A DNA stretch of 64,000 nt from Massariosphaeria phaeospora (taxonomy: Eukaryota; Ascomycota; Dothideomycetes; Pleosporales), in assembly GCA_011032825.1 (NCBI GenBank), contig JAADJZ010000001.1:992001-1056000 (forward strand), read 5' to 3'. The first letter of the stretch is position 1. The number at the start of each line of letters is the position of its first letter. Below the pieces are notes generated by a model. The model saw only the letters and a program-made list of their open reading frames with translations. It did no database searches and was not told the DNA's origin. The translations under genes were made by a program, and so were the position numbers. Positions 11,707-22,029 of this stretch are shown here, piece by piece.

Positions 11707-12481
11707 GGTCAACGGTTAGGTTCGAGATCGAGGACTGAGGGGTATCGTGACAGGCTAGTGATTGTTAGAGAGTAGGCGGTCGGCGTACTTCGACCAGCAA
11801 AGGGATTGGTTGGCGTAGTTCGAAGCACACAGTTGAAGAGCAAGCCGGGTTCGTGTATCTGAAAAGAGATCCGAGCAAGTCCGCGTAGTTCCAAGCTGTA
11901 AAGCCACGTCTTCAAGGGGGAAGAAGCACGTCCGAGAACCTTCTCAAGTGTCAAAAAACTTCTCAGTTCTTCGTAGAAAGCCGTAGTAGATAGAAGCCCG
12001 AGTAGATTTACGAGTCGAGAAAAACACTTGGAATCGAAGGGGGTATATATATGTGCCATGTGTGCTTCCCACGCAAATTTTCTACGGTGGGTGCTGGGAA
12101 GTGGGTCGCTTGTGGTTGTCGTACCGCTAGGTCAGTATGTACGCGGGACCCAATGTGGTTGTCCGCAAGACCAAGCGCACCACCAAAGAACCTCTCCGTC
12201 GCATCAAGTAGTCTGCCATTCGCAAGAGGTGAGGATATAATCAATACTGTTGCAGCGAGTCTACAAAACAATCATTATTCACACGCCAGAAACTTTGCGA
12301 GCTTTTGTTTACAGCAGCAATTCATACTACTCGACTCAAATACGTAATCGTGTTCATATCCCATATTCAAAAAACCCACACGACCAGAATCATTATTGGT
12401 GCCCGACTCCCCAGCCCGACCCTCATTGCATCGCATCGCAACGCCAAAGCACTCACTCTCGACCTAGGTACCCATGACTTC
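11707..12481. other. intergenic region, no gene seen
   Basis: This lies between the start of the F-box pseudogene and the 3' end of MCM4. Short open frames on both strands have no family features. An A/T-rich stretch with a TATATA motif lies near 12045-12052, reading as a possible minus-strand promoter element for the pseudogene. Confidence 0.45.
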
Positions 12482-15400
12482 TTAAAACCCACCCACAACC
12501 CTCTTAACCGTCCGCCGTGGCCCCTCGCCCTGTATCTGCACCGCGCCCTCCGCCTCCGCCGAGCGCAACACCTCCAGAAACTCCGAGTTCTCCACCTGCT
12601 CGCTCGCGCCATCCCGCACCTTCCTCACCAGCTCACTCAACCTGACGCTATGCCCCGCACTCCCCATCTCATCCAGGCACGCCAGCACCGCCCGCTTCAG
12701 ATCCTCTTTCCTGCGGCGGTCACCCGAGGATGTACCTTCAGTGAGCAGCGACATATCGATGAGGCCGGTGCGAGAATCAGTCGCGGCCTGCTTGAGCGCG
12801 GACTTGATGAGGCGCACGGCTTCGAGCACGTCGGCTTCGGTGACGGACTCGCTCAGGCGCATCTTAGCGTGCGCTTCGGCGAGCCGGATCATGGATTCCA
12901 GCTGGCGCGTTGTGGCGGTGATGCGGCGCTCCTGGGAGCGGATGTCGGCGCCGAGGGCGCGCATGGCGACGTAGGCCTCTACGAGGGCCTTTTGCGCCTC
13001 ATCGGTGATCTTAGGGTGGATATTTGTGCGCGCGTACGAGATGTAGGAGGTGAGGAAGTCGACGGGGAGCACTTCGAGGTGAGTGGCGTTTTCGGGCGCG
13101 TCTTCGAGGTACATGCCGACGAGATGGCGGGCGAGGCGGCGGTCGTTCTGCTCGTCAATCCGGTCGAGCACGAGATAGACGAGGTCGAAACGGGAGAGGA
13201 GGGTGGGGGGAAGGTCGATGTTCTGTGGGACGGGGAGGTTGGGGTTGTACTTTGAGCCGATGGGGTTGGCGGATGCGAGGATTGATGTGCGGGCGTTGAG
13301 AGTAGTGATGATGCCTGCTTTAGCGATGGAGACTGTTTGTTGTTCCATGACCTCGTGAAGGACGGACCGGGTGGAATCGGACATTTTATCGAACTCGTCG
13401 ATACAACAGACACCACCATCGGAGAGGACGAGAGCACCCGATTCGAGCACCAGCTGACGCGTTTCAGGGTCGCGGGTGATATAGGCGGTAAGACCGACAG
13501 CAGAGGATCCTTTTCCAGAGGTGTAGATACCCCGAGGTGCTATCTTGTGCACGTATTGGAGTAGTTGAGATTTGGCGGTAGAAGGATCACCACAGAGAAG
13601 GACGTTGATGTCACCCCTGTACTTCGGGCTGCCACCCTTTTCGAACGATTTGTTGGTGCCGCCAAATAGCTGGAGCAGAATGCCTTTCTTTACATCGTCC
13701 AGCTCGTAGATACTGGGTGCCAAGGATCGAGAAAGAAGATCGTAAACATCGTCGCGAACTGCGGTTGCTTTGATCTTTTCCTCCATCTCTTTACTGACTT
13801 TGCGAGTCTCTTCTATGTTGCCCGCAATGTGTTCTGCAAGCTCCTCTTCGAGCGTAGATACATCAATCCCCATGCGCTTCTTGTCAACCTTCTGGATATG
13901 CAACACGTCGACGTAGGTTTTGAAGATATTCTTCACAGTGCGTTGGCGCGGATTGATGCGAACTTGATTGCACTTGAAGATACCGGTTATTTCCACACGG
14001 TCACCAGCTTTGCACACGTCCACGAGCTCGTCATAGGCGCACAAAGACACTGAGTGAGGTGTCTGGCCGTCAGGAACACTGTCGGGTGTCTCTTGGAGCT
14101 TGATGACTTGCTTATCGGCGAATCCAGATCGGTTGTGGACAATCTGCATCGAGTTTGATGATTCGCAGACAGCTCGAGGGCATCGAGTAGGCTCAGTGAT
14201 CTTGCCACGGTCAATATCGACCTTGACCGTATGATTGCACACCGAACAACGGAAGAAGGCTATAGCTTATTAGTACGACCCAAAAGTAGCATTTTCGGAT
14301 GCTTACCGTCTTTCATATCCGGAATGACTGGTGTAGCCCTAATAACAAGACCTTTGACGCTCACCAACTTGTCCATGTCTCCGGGATTCAACTCTCTCAG
14401 ATTGATAGTCTTATCCAAACCAAATGGCCGGACTCTGTAGGTTTTCTGATCAACCTCTTTGACCAGATCTGGAATATATGGGCCTGCTGCGGCGGGCGAT
14501 GGAGCACCGGGAGTGCCGATATCAGAGCTTAGCATTGGCGGGAGAGAGCTGGAGTCGCGTTGTCTCGACTGTTGCCCGCGCTGCGCTTGAGAGTGCTGGA
14601 CCCTCAATTCTGCCACACGCTTCTCCGCGAGCTCGATCATGACATCCTTGACCGCCACATCCATGAGCGGGATGATTTCGTTGGGGAAGGCCTGGAGCTG
14701 ATGCCACAACTTCCTGGTCGGCGGGTAGGCCTTCAAGTTGCGGGCATCCAAGTTCAGCGGGGTAACGCCCAGTTCAAGCATTCCCTTCATCATCTCCACA
14801 TACTCTTTCGCCATTGCGGGGTTGTCGGATGGCAAGTTGAGACCTTCGGCTAGCTCTCCATCCTGGATCATGCGATATTTCCTCTGGAAGTTGAACAAGA
14901 AATCTTTCATAGCGTTCATAGAGTCTACCAGAGACACATTGGTACCCCAAATGACTCGCGAGGAATTGCCCCCCAGCACATCTGCATCAGAGGTATCAGG
15001 GTTCATGTTGGAGAATGTCGCGGCATCGGACGCTTCGTGAACAGCCATGCCGTTTTCGTCAACAAACAGCCTGCGGCGCCGGCTGGACGAGCTGGCTCCC
15101 AGGACATCAGAGTGGATATCGCTGCGGCGGTTGCGCGTTGTCACATCTGTAGCATTTCGGACGAAGAGAGCGTCGCTGCTTGGCCCGTCAGTGGGTTGGG
15201 CATTGCGGACACGGCCTGGGCTGCTAGAAGCATAATGGATGGGAGAGGAATCTAGTCTAGTCAGCTACACACTTCCCGCATAGGCAACAGAAGTCAATTA
15301 CCTCCCATAGTCATGCCGCTAGCCTTTGGCGTCGCACCACCATCGCTCTCGTCGTCGGCGCCGGCACCGTTTGCTGCCCCTGAGCCAGAGGCGGTTACGG

Positions 15401-15638
15401 GCGAAGAGCGGAAGAAAAGCGGCGATTGTGTCGACGTCGTCTGCAATCTCGAGCGACTGGGCGTAGCCTTAGGGTCTCGCTGCGACGCCTGCGACGCCTC
15501 GGACTGGAGCTGCTCGTCTGGGCCAGCGGGGACAGGGCTGCTGCCGGGGACTTGTGAACTGCGGGCATTCCGACCGCTCTTTCGTGGAGTCGCCGAAGCC
15601 GACGTGCGCTGCGAGCGGCGCTGTCCTGGTGAAGACAT
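12482..15638 (-). CDS. MCM4: DNA replication licensing helicase subunit MCM4 (CDC54), three exons
   Basis: This is a subunit of the MCM2-7 hexamer, the replicative helicase loaded at origins in G1. Exons 15638-15302, 15251-14307 and 14259-12482 join in frame to about 1,019 aa, the normal length. The first 170 residues are Ser/Pro/Arg-rich and disordered, as expected for the kinase-regulated MCM4 tail. The zinc-binding region begins FFRCSVCNH (intron 2 falls just before it) and includes RCPRAVC. The AAA+ core shows Walker A GDPSTAKSQ, Walker B CCIDEFDKM, sensor 1 ILASANP and the arginine finger LLSRFDLVYLVLD. A C-terminal winged-helix-like tail ends RRTVKRVVGGF. Introns are 49 and 47 nt. It shares a 303-bp divergent promoter with the tubulin cofactor A gene. 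Confidence 0.96.
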
Positions 15639-15731
15639 GTTGGCGACGTTCGATTGCGCAGCAAACGGTGCGTGAACAGCGTAAGGGGGCGCTGTAGAGG
15701 AGTGGTGGGATGGGCTGCGGGCGCTTGGGAA

Positions 15732-15737
15732 ACGCGT
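15732..15737. promoter_or_regulatory. MluI cell-cycle box (ACGCGT) in the MCM4 promoter
   Basis: An ACGCGT hexamer lies 94 bp upstream of the MCM4 start, with a related GACGCGCC at about 15754-15761 and a CCAAT at 15765-15769. MCBs are the target of MBF, which drives G1/S transcription of MCM and other replication genes in yeasts. Sequence and placement fit; binding is inferred. Confidence 0.55.
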
Positions 15738-15788
15738 CCGCGTCGACACGAAAGACGCGCCAAGCCAATTAAGCCCCGAAAGGGGATG

Positions 15789-15812
15789 GCGCGGGGCTAT
15801 CGAGCCCCGCGC
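15789..15812. repeat. GC-rich inverted repeat in the MCM4/TBCA promoter
   Basis: A perfect 10-bp inverted repeat (GCGCGGGGCT and AGCCCCGCGC) has a 4-nt spacer. A smaller CCCC-GAAA-GGGG element lies just upstream (15774-15785). Either could form a hairpin or be a palindromic factor site between the divergent starts. Confidence 0.6.
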
Positions 15813-15941
15813 TGGGAAATTCATCATCAACAAATTCACTGGGGTAACAAGGCAGCAAAACATAGAGACTGTCACCCGCCTATTCTCGAAGCACACCAAC
15901 CCAGCACTCTTGCATCTCCAGACCCTCGCTCAATATCGGCT

Positions 15942-16398
15942 ATGGCACCCTCTCAGGTCGTCATCGCAACCAAATCCGTCCAGCGCCTCGTGAAGGAGGA
16001 AGCAAGCTACCATAAGGAACTGGAGAATCAGGAGGGTCGCATCAAGAAGCTCCTAGCAAACTTCGAGGGCGAGAATGCCGAGTTCGAGCTGCGACAAGAG
16101 GTAAAGAATTGCTTTACAAAATTCAAGGTTATTGCACTAACCATTGCGCCCACTCCATAGCGCCAAGCACTACAGGAGACCAAGAACGTCCTCCCGACGG
16201 TGCGAGAAAAGATCAAGGCTGCGCTGCAGAAGCTAGAAGATCAACTGGTAAGTCGCATCGTTTCTACCAAGTGGATAAAGCTTAACGTTTGCAAAGGAGA
16301 GCAGCAAGGAGGGCGACGGCGAGGAATCAACAGAGGAAATCACCAAGGCGAAGGAGGCTATTGCCGATGGAAAGAAGGCTCTGCGCGAGATTTCTTAA
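15942..16398 (+). CDS. TBCA: tubulin-folding cofactor A (TBCA/Rbl2), three exons
   Basis: This chaperone captures newly folded beta-tubulin and buffers free beta-tubulin. Exons 15942-16100, 16161-16247 and 16297-16398 join to 115 aa, normal for the family. The start MAPSQVVIATKSVQRL is followed by KEEASYHKELENQEGRI, a family hallmark. RQERQALQETKNVLP spans intron 1, and VREKIKAALQKLEDQL precedes intron 2. The third exon (SSKEGDGEESTEE) leads into a final helix KEAIADGKKALREIS. The whole protein is a charged three-helix bundle without membrane segments. It is divergent from MCM4 and convergent with THOC7. Confidence 0.93.
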
Positions 16399-16725
16399 AT
16401 CCTAATGATTCACTCTCATGATCATAATCTATGAAGAATATTGTATGAAAAGTAGTTCCACTCCACCCGAGAGCCGGAACACCGCGCTATGCAATAGTAG
16501 ATGGTAGTAGGATCTGTCGCAAGATGATCAGATATGAAGATACCAATATAAGAAAAAACAGATTTGTAACGCTTTTGCCGTCGCCATGGCTCATATTTTT
16601 GGCCGTAGATAATACTGTGAGATCCATATATCCACGTCCGAACGTTCGTGTCCTGCTTGTTCTTCGCACACATGATGAAAAGCAGCAGCATCACTTCAGG
16701 AATCCGCCATGTCAGGCGGAGGCCC
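16399..16725. other. short convergent gap, no gene
   Basis: This 327-bp A/T-leaning stretch between the TBCA and THOC7 stops should contain both 3' UTRs. I see nothing else in it. Confidence 0.5.
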
Positions 16726-17771
16726 CTAGTCGTCCTCTTCTTCGCCTTCCTCCATTTCTGAAGAATCGTCAGCACGTGCGTCTCCAGAATTGTCTTTAGA
16801 GTCTGCCATCTCGGCGTCCTCCAAGATTTCCGACCTTGCAGGGGATGGCGCTATGCTGGGATCTCGCGATAGACGCGAAAGGCGGTCTTGCGGAACTTTT
16901 AGCGAATCTGAAGCTTCTGCAGTCTGGCTGACATGCATCGGTGTCGCATTTCCGTCGGGTCGTGGTGTGCCCGCATGGCTAATGTCTCCCCTCGCGATGC
17001 TTCCTTCGGGCTCGTCAGCGTCGTCTTTCATCATTCCTTCCTTCCGCTCTGCCTCCTCTTTCTCGTCCTTGATCATGCGTAACATCCCCCTAGCTTCTTG
17101 TTCAATACGACCGAACTGGATGCGTCGCTCATTCCACGTATCCTTCGAGGCCTTCACTTCGTTCTCTAGTTCGGTAATCTCTTCATCCAACTTGGCGTGC
17201 GCCAGGGCTTGCTCATCGCGCGGTCTTAGCATCTTCGAATTGGTGATCTTTTCTGCCAGCTCGTCGTAGGTCTTACGAACAGCCAGTCTCTCCTTCGACT
17301 CCTCCAGTCTGACGCGGAGTTTTTCGATGTTGTCTTTGACACTCTGTTGCTTGTCCGAGATGCTGTTCTTCTCTTCCGCGTATCGCTCTCGCTCCTCCTG
17401 ATTACTATTCGCGGTGGACTCGAAACGATTGACTGCAAAATCGAAGACTGCAAACTCGTTCATGAGATCGTCACGCCAAGCCTGTATCTTTTGCGTCTGT
17501 TGTTCTTTTGCCGCGGCATGCGCGGCGGCCTGTTCATCGGCGGCCGACGCATCTAGCGGTGGAGAGGGCAACTGAAGTGGGCGCGCGTTCTTGAATGTGT
17601 CGGGCTTGAGGAGGCGTCCGGATATCTTCAGATAAGGCCGCGATTCGATGTTGAGGAGGCGCGCCACGTTGTGGAGCGCATCTAGCTGGTGTCAGTATGG
17701 CTCGACACAAGAGGCAGCTTGCTCTTGCCTTCTTCGGTCTGTGGCTGTAGAGCCCAATCGCTGGCGGCCAT
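16726..17771 (-). CDS. THOC7: THO complex subunit 7 (Thoc7/Mft1-like), with a GC-AG intron
   Basis: THO couples transcription elongation to mRNP packaging and export, and subunit 7 is a coiled-coil structural component. Exon 1 (17771-17729) encodes MAASDWALQPQTEE. Exon 2 (17681-16726) continues DALHNVARLLNIESRPYLK, the conserved Thoc7 start. The join gives 332 aa. The 47-nt intron (17728-17682) has donor GCAAGA, acceptor GCTAG and branch site TACTGAC, so it is a GC-AG intron; with the conventional frame the first exon would stop at once. The middle is a long charged coiled coil (from ERERYAEEKNSISDKQQ through the glutamate-rich helix). The C-terminal third is Ser/Asp/Glu-rich and disordered, ending EMEEGEEEDD. 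It is divergent from elongin A. Confidence 0.87.
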
Positions 17772-18404
17772 ATTGCGCGGCGTCGCAGTATGTGTAGAAG
17801 CTTGCGCGGTCAGCATGAGGCGGTTTCTGTGTGCTGGTCCACGGGTGTCAGGTAGAGGGGTGGATGGTTCGAAGTTGAAAGTCCAAACGTTCCAATCTAG
17901 CCTCGCAAGCTGCAGGGTCGCCCGCGTGCCAAGGCGATCTGATGCTAGTGAGCTAGTGCATGCAGGTGATCTCCAGCCGGGCAACGTCGTCAGCGCCTCT
18001 TTCACCGAGTCCGCACCTTCACACTTTCTGCTCCCTGCCCTGGATTCCGCCAACGCAGGACATGAACTACTGGTGACCCCCAGGACCTCCCGCTCCCCAG
18101 ATGCCGCCCCGCGCATTCAGCCGCTCCGCCGCTAAGGGCATTTCACAAGTACGGTAGCGAACCGCCCGACCGACCACTCGCCAAACGCCGATTACCAGCT
18201 GTCGAGTACGAGTGACTCACCCTTCGGACACGTGAAGATTATAAAAGGGAGCCTATCCTGCCTGGACCTCTGTTTCTCCTTCACACACCAACCCCACTTT
18301 CCAACCGCAATCAACCCGAACCCGCCGCTTTGCACCGAACAAAGAAGTCGCCAAACATATATCCCGCTCCGCACGCACCTTCCAGTAACAACAACACCAC
18401 CAAG
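17772..18404. promoter_or_regulatory. divergent THOC7 / elongin A promoter region
   Basis: The 633-bp shared upstream region holds, facing elongin A, an E-box CACGTG (18229-18234) six bases before TATAAAAG (18240-18247), about 160 bp from the ATG. A GC-rich open frame nearer THOC7 has no family features. Confidence 0.5.
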
Positions 18405-19331
18405 ATGCCGGTCCCACGACTCTACGACCTGTCGAAGCAGCGCCTGCTCCAAAACGTTCACATACTCACCGACATCGGCGATCTTCCTTACTGGTTCCTC
18501 GCACCCATCCTCCGCCATCTGGAGAACCCGTCCCAACTCCGCGAACTCGAGAAAAATTGTCCTCAGCTGCTCGGCGAAACTGGCGAAATCTGGCTCAAGT
18601 TCATCAAAAGAGATATCCCCAACTGGAACAAGAAGCCCTACGAACCCAACGATCCCAAAAACTGGAGCAAAGCCTACCGCAAACTTAAGAAGGATGCGGA
18701 AGCGGAAAAAGCCCAGCAAGAAGAAACTCTGCGCGAACAAATGCGCGCGATACAGCAGAACAAGGCCGGCAACCAAACCCGCATCGTCGAAGCCCGCACG
18801 GGGTACGATCCCCGCGACCGCAAAACGCGCGGCTTCGGACGCGGCGGCGGCTTCAGCACCGGTCCCGCCCCACCCGCAAAGACCGGCAAACTCGCCTTCG
18901 ACAAGCTGCGCCGCGGCGTCCACGACCAGAAGATAGCCCGCCCCAAAGCCACCCATACTCCCAACCACCTCCTCGACAAGCGCCGCGGCCAAGTTCTGCA
19001 AGCACCCGCCCGCCTCGTCCGCATGCACGAGAACGCCCCCGCCACGCCGCCGACGATCGTTGTTGCAAAGCACGCATCTGGATTGCCTGGCGATAGGACT
19101 GGCAGCACCAACGCGCGACCGAAGATCACAGCGCGACCGATTCCACGGGAAGGAGTGGCGGTTGTTGGGCAGAAAGTTCAAAGACCGAGTTTGCCCGTGG
19201 GCCAGCAGTTCACGGCGCCGAGGTTACAGGCACAGCAGTCGGCATCTGGAGGCGCGGCGCCGGTAATAATGAGGAAACGGAGGAGGGCAGAGCCGAGCAT
19301 TTTCCATGAGCCCAAGAAGAGGAAGGTTTGA
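18405..19331 (+). CDS. ELA1: elongin A (RNA polymerase II transcription factor SIII subunit A)
   Basis: This is a single-exon gene of 308 aa with start MPVPRLYDLSKQRLLQNV. The N-terminal 110 residues carry the elongin A core: a BC-box-like helix (RLYDLSKQRLLQNVHIL), an F-box-like motif (LPYWFLAPILRHLENPSQL) and EIWLKFIKRDIPNW. In fungi the protein pairs with elongin C (Elc1) and can form a Cul3-type ligase that degrades stalled RNA polymerase II; its elongation role is best shown in animals. Residues 110-135 are a charged helix (KDAEAEKAQQEETLREQ). The rest is a basic Gly/Pro/Ala-rich tail ending in likely nuclear signals (MRKRRRAEP, PKKRKV). A TATA box and an E-box lie upstream. Confidence 0.9.
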   Translation: MPVPRLYDLSKQRLLQNVHILTDIGDLPYWFLAPILRHLENPSQLRELEKNCPQLLGETGEIWLKFIKRDIPNWNKKPYEPNDPKNWSKAYRKLKKDAEAEKAQQEETLREQMRAIQQNKAGNQTRIVEARTGYDPRDRKTRGFGRGGGFSTGPAPPAKTGKLAFDKLRRGVHDQKIARPKATHTPNHLLDKRRGQVLQAPARLVRMHENAPATPPTIVVAKHASGLPGDRTGSTNARPKITARPIPREGVAVVGQKVQRPSLPVGQQFTAPRLQAQQSASGGAAPVIMRKRRRAEPSIFHEPKKRKV

Positions 19332-19776
19332 AAGAGGTTTATCTCTCTCTTTCAAGATGGCGGATATTTGGGATGGATTCAGAGCTGGAGTCTTTTCGGT
19401 GGCAGCATCATACTGGGTTGCAGGATTTCCGAGTATAGAAAACGGCGTTTGGGAACGATGATACGGGGGGCATATGGTGGGATGGTCTTTTTTACGCCTG
19501 CGTTTGCGGTTTTTCACCCAGTGGGACAGATTTCAAGAAAGTACGAGTACCACTTTTGCGCATTTGCTGGGCGTTGGGATGGATGGTACCGGTCCGGACA
19601 GGGCATGCCTTCGGGCTTCTTTAGATACACAGTGCTGTTGTTGTTGTTGTTGTTGTCTTTTCCCACTTGGATAGATAGCACGACGCAATGCAAAGCGAAG
19701 CAATGCAAAGCAAAGCAATGCTTCGGCATACTATACTCAACTTTCCATCCCTTTATTCTTTTCCTTTTGGTTTCAC

Positions 19777-19792
19777 TGACGTAGATACGTCA
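19777..19792. promoter_or_regulatory. inverted repeat TGACGTA-ga-TACGTCA
   Basis: Two bZIP/ATF-like half sites face each other with a 2-bp spacer in the region downstream of elongin A. It may be a factor site or the stem of a 3'-UTR hairpin. No function can be assigned from sequence alone. Confidence 0.3.
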
Positions 19793-20600
19793 CTTCTCCG
19801 CATGTCCATTTCACAGTAGCCTCAAACCATGGATGGCTATCTTTTACAGCTATCCACTTCCCCGTTGCTCCAACTAACTAACCAACCAGCGGCCCTCATA
19901 CCGCCTGCCCCCATACATACTCTCCGCCAGTCCACCCCATCATCTACAAACGCAAATCTTTCCCCAATCCAATCCTTGCTGTAGAAACTACCTAGACCAA
20001 CACACTCTCTCCTCACGCCACACCACACCTCCCTCCCTCCATCCATCCCTCCCTCCATGCACACCCGTCCATCCATCCATCCCCCTAAACAACGAGTCGC
20101 AATACTACCAACTCACCTTCCCCCCTCAACTTTCAACCGCACCCTACCAATCAACGCGTCAACCCAGCCCAGCCGCAGTTCAGTTCAGTTCAGTTCGGTT
20201 TCTAAACCCTATTTCCAAAGGGTAGGTATAAGAGATCTCTCAAACAGTTCGTCACTGCTACGTACCTACCGACCAAAAACCTATTTCCCACACGCCCGTC
20301 ACCGTTCTGTAAGACTGTAACCCAACAGGAGGGGAGGGGAGAGGGGCCCAGGCTAGTTTCCTTCCTGCACGCACGCAGAGGTACCTGCATATGGACATAG
20401 ATAGATAGATACATACACCCCATGCCAGCCCGCACCCGCAGTTCAACCCAACTTCCCCGCTCAACTCAACTCGTGCAAACCCAAGACCTGACTTTGAACT
20501 GGGCTAGCCGACGCCCTGCCATCCATCCACCCGCTCGCTTACTCCCGGCCCCCAACTACCCAACCAACCATCCAACCCAACCAGCCAACCAACAAACATA

Positions 20601-20645
20601 CTACGCTACGCTACGCTACGCTACGCTACCTACCTACCTACCTCT
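20601..20645. repeat. (CTACG)n / (CTAC)n microsatellite
   Basis: Five CTACG pentamers grade into CTAC tetramers, a simple repeat typical of slippage. Confidence 0.85.
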
Positions 20646-21535
20646 ACCGGGGCGGCACCGTCCGAAGTAGGATACTGACCCGAAGGGAAAGTAAAGTGTG
20701 CAGTAACCTACTAACACAAGAGCCTGCGCGTCCTGAATGGGAACATAAGCCGATGCGGTGGTGTGGGTTCTGTGGGCGTTGCGGGCGTTGCACTTTGTTG
20801 TTTTGTTGGGACGGCGGAAGCAGAAGCAGCAAAGGATGTACCATGTACATACTTAGGTACGTAGGTAGATGGGGCTAAGGAGGCCTTTTTAGACGTCGTC
20901 GGTATGTGTTTAGAAAACAGGCACATCTATGTCCGTCCCATGGAGTGTGAGCTTGTATGCTTGCATCTAGCTGGCTAGAGGACGACGGGGTAATGACACA
21001 GAAAAGGCATGGCCACTGGGTAAGCGGGCGTCGTCTATGGACTAGATTGGGTCACTGGTACGAAAAGACGGTGAAGTTTGGGGTTATGCGAGGCAAGGAC
21101 CCTGGGGTTTAGTTGTCGTGAGTGAGGCGATGGTTCAGATCGAGAGTTCGCGAAGGTAGACCTGCCAGGTCAGTAAAGTGTCCCCCGTGCACGCGGGCAA
21201 TTGATTATCGATGAGTTCTCGCTTCCTACGCAAAGAAACATGGAAACCCCGCCGCCCTTATTATCCTTCACCCAGCCCGTCCATCATCACCCGCACGACT
21301 GCGCGTACGTCAAGCCCAGCCCAGCTCAGCCCAGCCATATCGACGCCGCGTATCCCACAAGCGCATGCTCCTCCGCCGCCATCGTCGAGGTACAATCAAG
21401 CCTCCGGCGCAAACTCCGGACCATCAGGCAACTCAACTCGCACACTCGTTAGCCGGCGCCTCAATGACGTAAACGCAGATCCAGGAAAGTATGGGTGTGC
21501 ACAGGGAAAGAGGGAAGGGTGTCGAGGCAGGGAAA

Positions 21536-22029
21536 TCAGAGGCCGCCGCGGAGAGCAAGTACCAAGTGGAGCGTGGCACCGCCTTCAAGGCTGTAGTCTT
21601 CGGCGGTTTTGTCGTCGGCCCTGCGAGACGTGTCAGCTGTTGTCCGTCGATCGATGAGAACGGTGCCCGGAGTGCATCGGAGCATAGAAGGTGTGGTTTG
21701 CGGGAGGGGCCAAGGGCTTGCAAACGTACATCTGCTTCCCCCCGTAGATAAGCCGCTGCTGCGCCGGCGGAATGCCCTCCTTCTCCTCGACGCGCTCTTT
21801 TATCCGAGAGACCTATTCGTGGTACGTTAGCACCAGTTTCCCAAGGCGGACTAACTGCGTGGCGGGATCGGGCGGCCGTACCTTGTAGTCTGCTTCGATG
21901 TCGAGCTCGATCTCTTTGCCGGTGAGGGTACGCACTCTGTTGGACATTGTGGTTAGTAAACTGTGCAAAGATCGTGTGGAGGGTAGAGCGGATAGAGAAG
22001 AGGATACAAAGCACATACTTGATCTGCAT
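21536..22029 (-). CDS. RUB1: NEDD8/RUB1 ubiquitin-like modifier, four exons
   Basis: This is the ubiquitin-like protein that is conjugated to cullins and activates SCF-type ligases. Exons 22029-22019 (only 11 nt), 21936-21882, 21812-21730 and 21620-21536 join to 77 aa. The start [19 protein letters not shown] leads to [37 protein letters not shown] and the end [11 protein letters not shown]. Alanine at the place of ubiquitin Arg72 (LALRGG) identifies NEDD8 and not ubiquitin. After the diglycine a single leucine must be removed by a processing protease before use. Introns are 82, 69 and 109 nt with GT-AG ends. Because every exon is under 90 nt, no single open frame shows the gene. It lies near a RING-H2 protein and elongin A but not in an operon-like unit. 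Confidence 0.95.

Larger units (their letters stand above)
19332..21535. other. microsatellite-rich intergenic region
   Basis: No gene is seen in 2.2 kb. It holds (GTT)n at about 19635-19656, a CAAAG/GCAATG array at 19687-19722, a 7-2-7 inverted repeat of a bZIP-like half site (19777-19792), (CCAT/CCCT)n at 20030-20085, (AGTTC)n at 20177-20200, (CCAA)n near 20560-20595 and (CTACG)5 running into (CTAC)n at 20601-20645. Confidence 0.65.

Noticed and set aside
12382..13255. Long plus-strand frame opposite MCM4
   Set aside because: It is the antisense shadow of the MCM4 C-terminal exon, with no family features of its own.
18192..19181. Long minus-strand frame opposite elongin A (329 codons)
   Set aside because: Antisense shadow in GC-rich coding sequence; the plus strand carries the clear elongin A family text.
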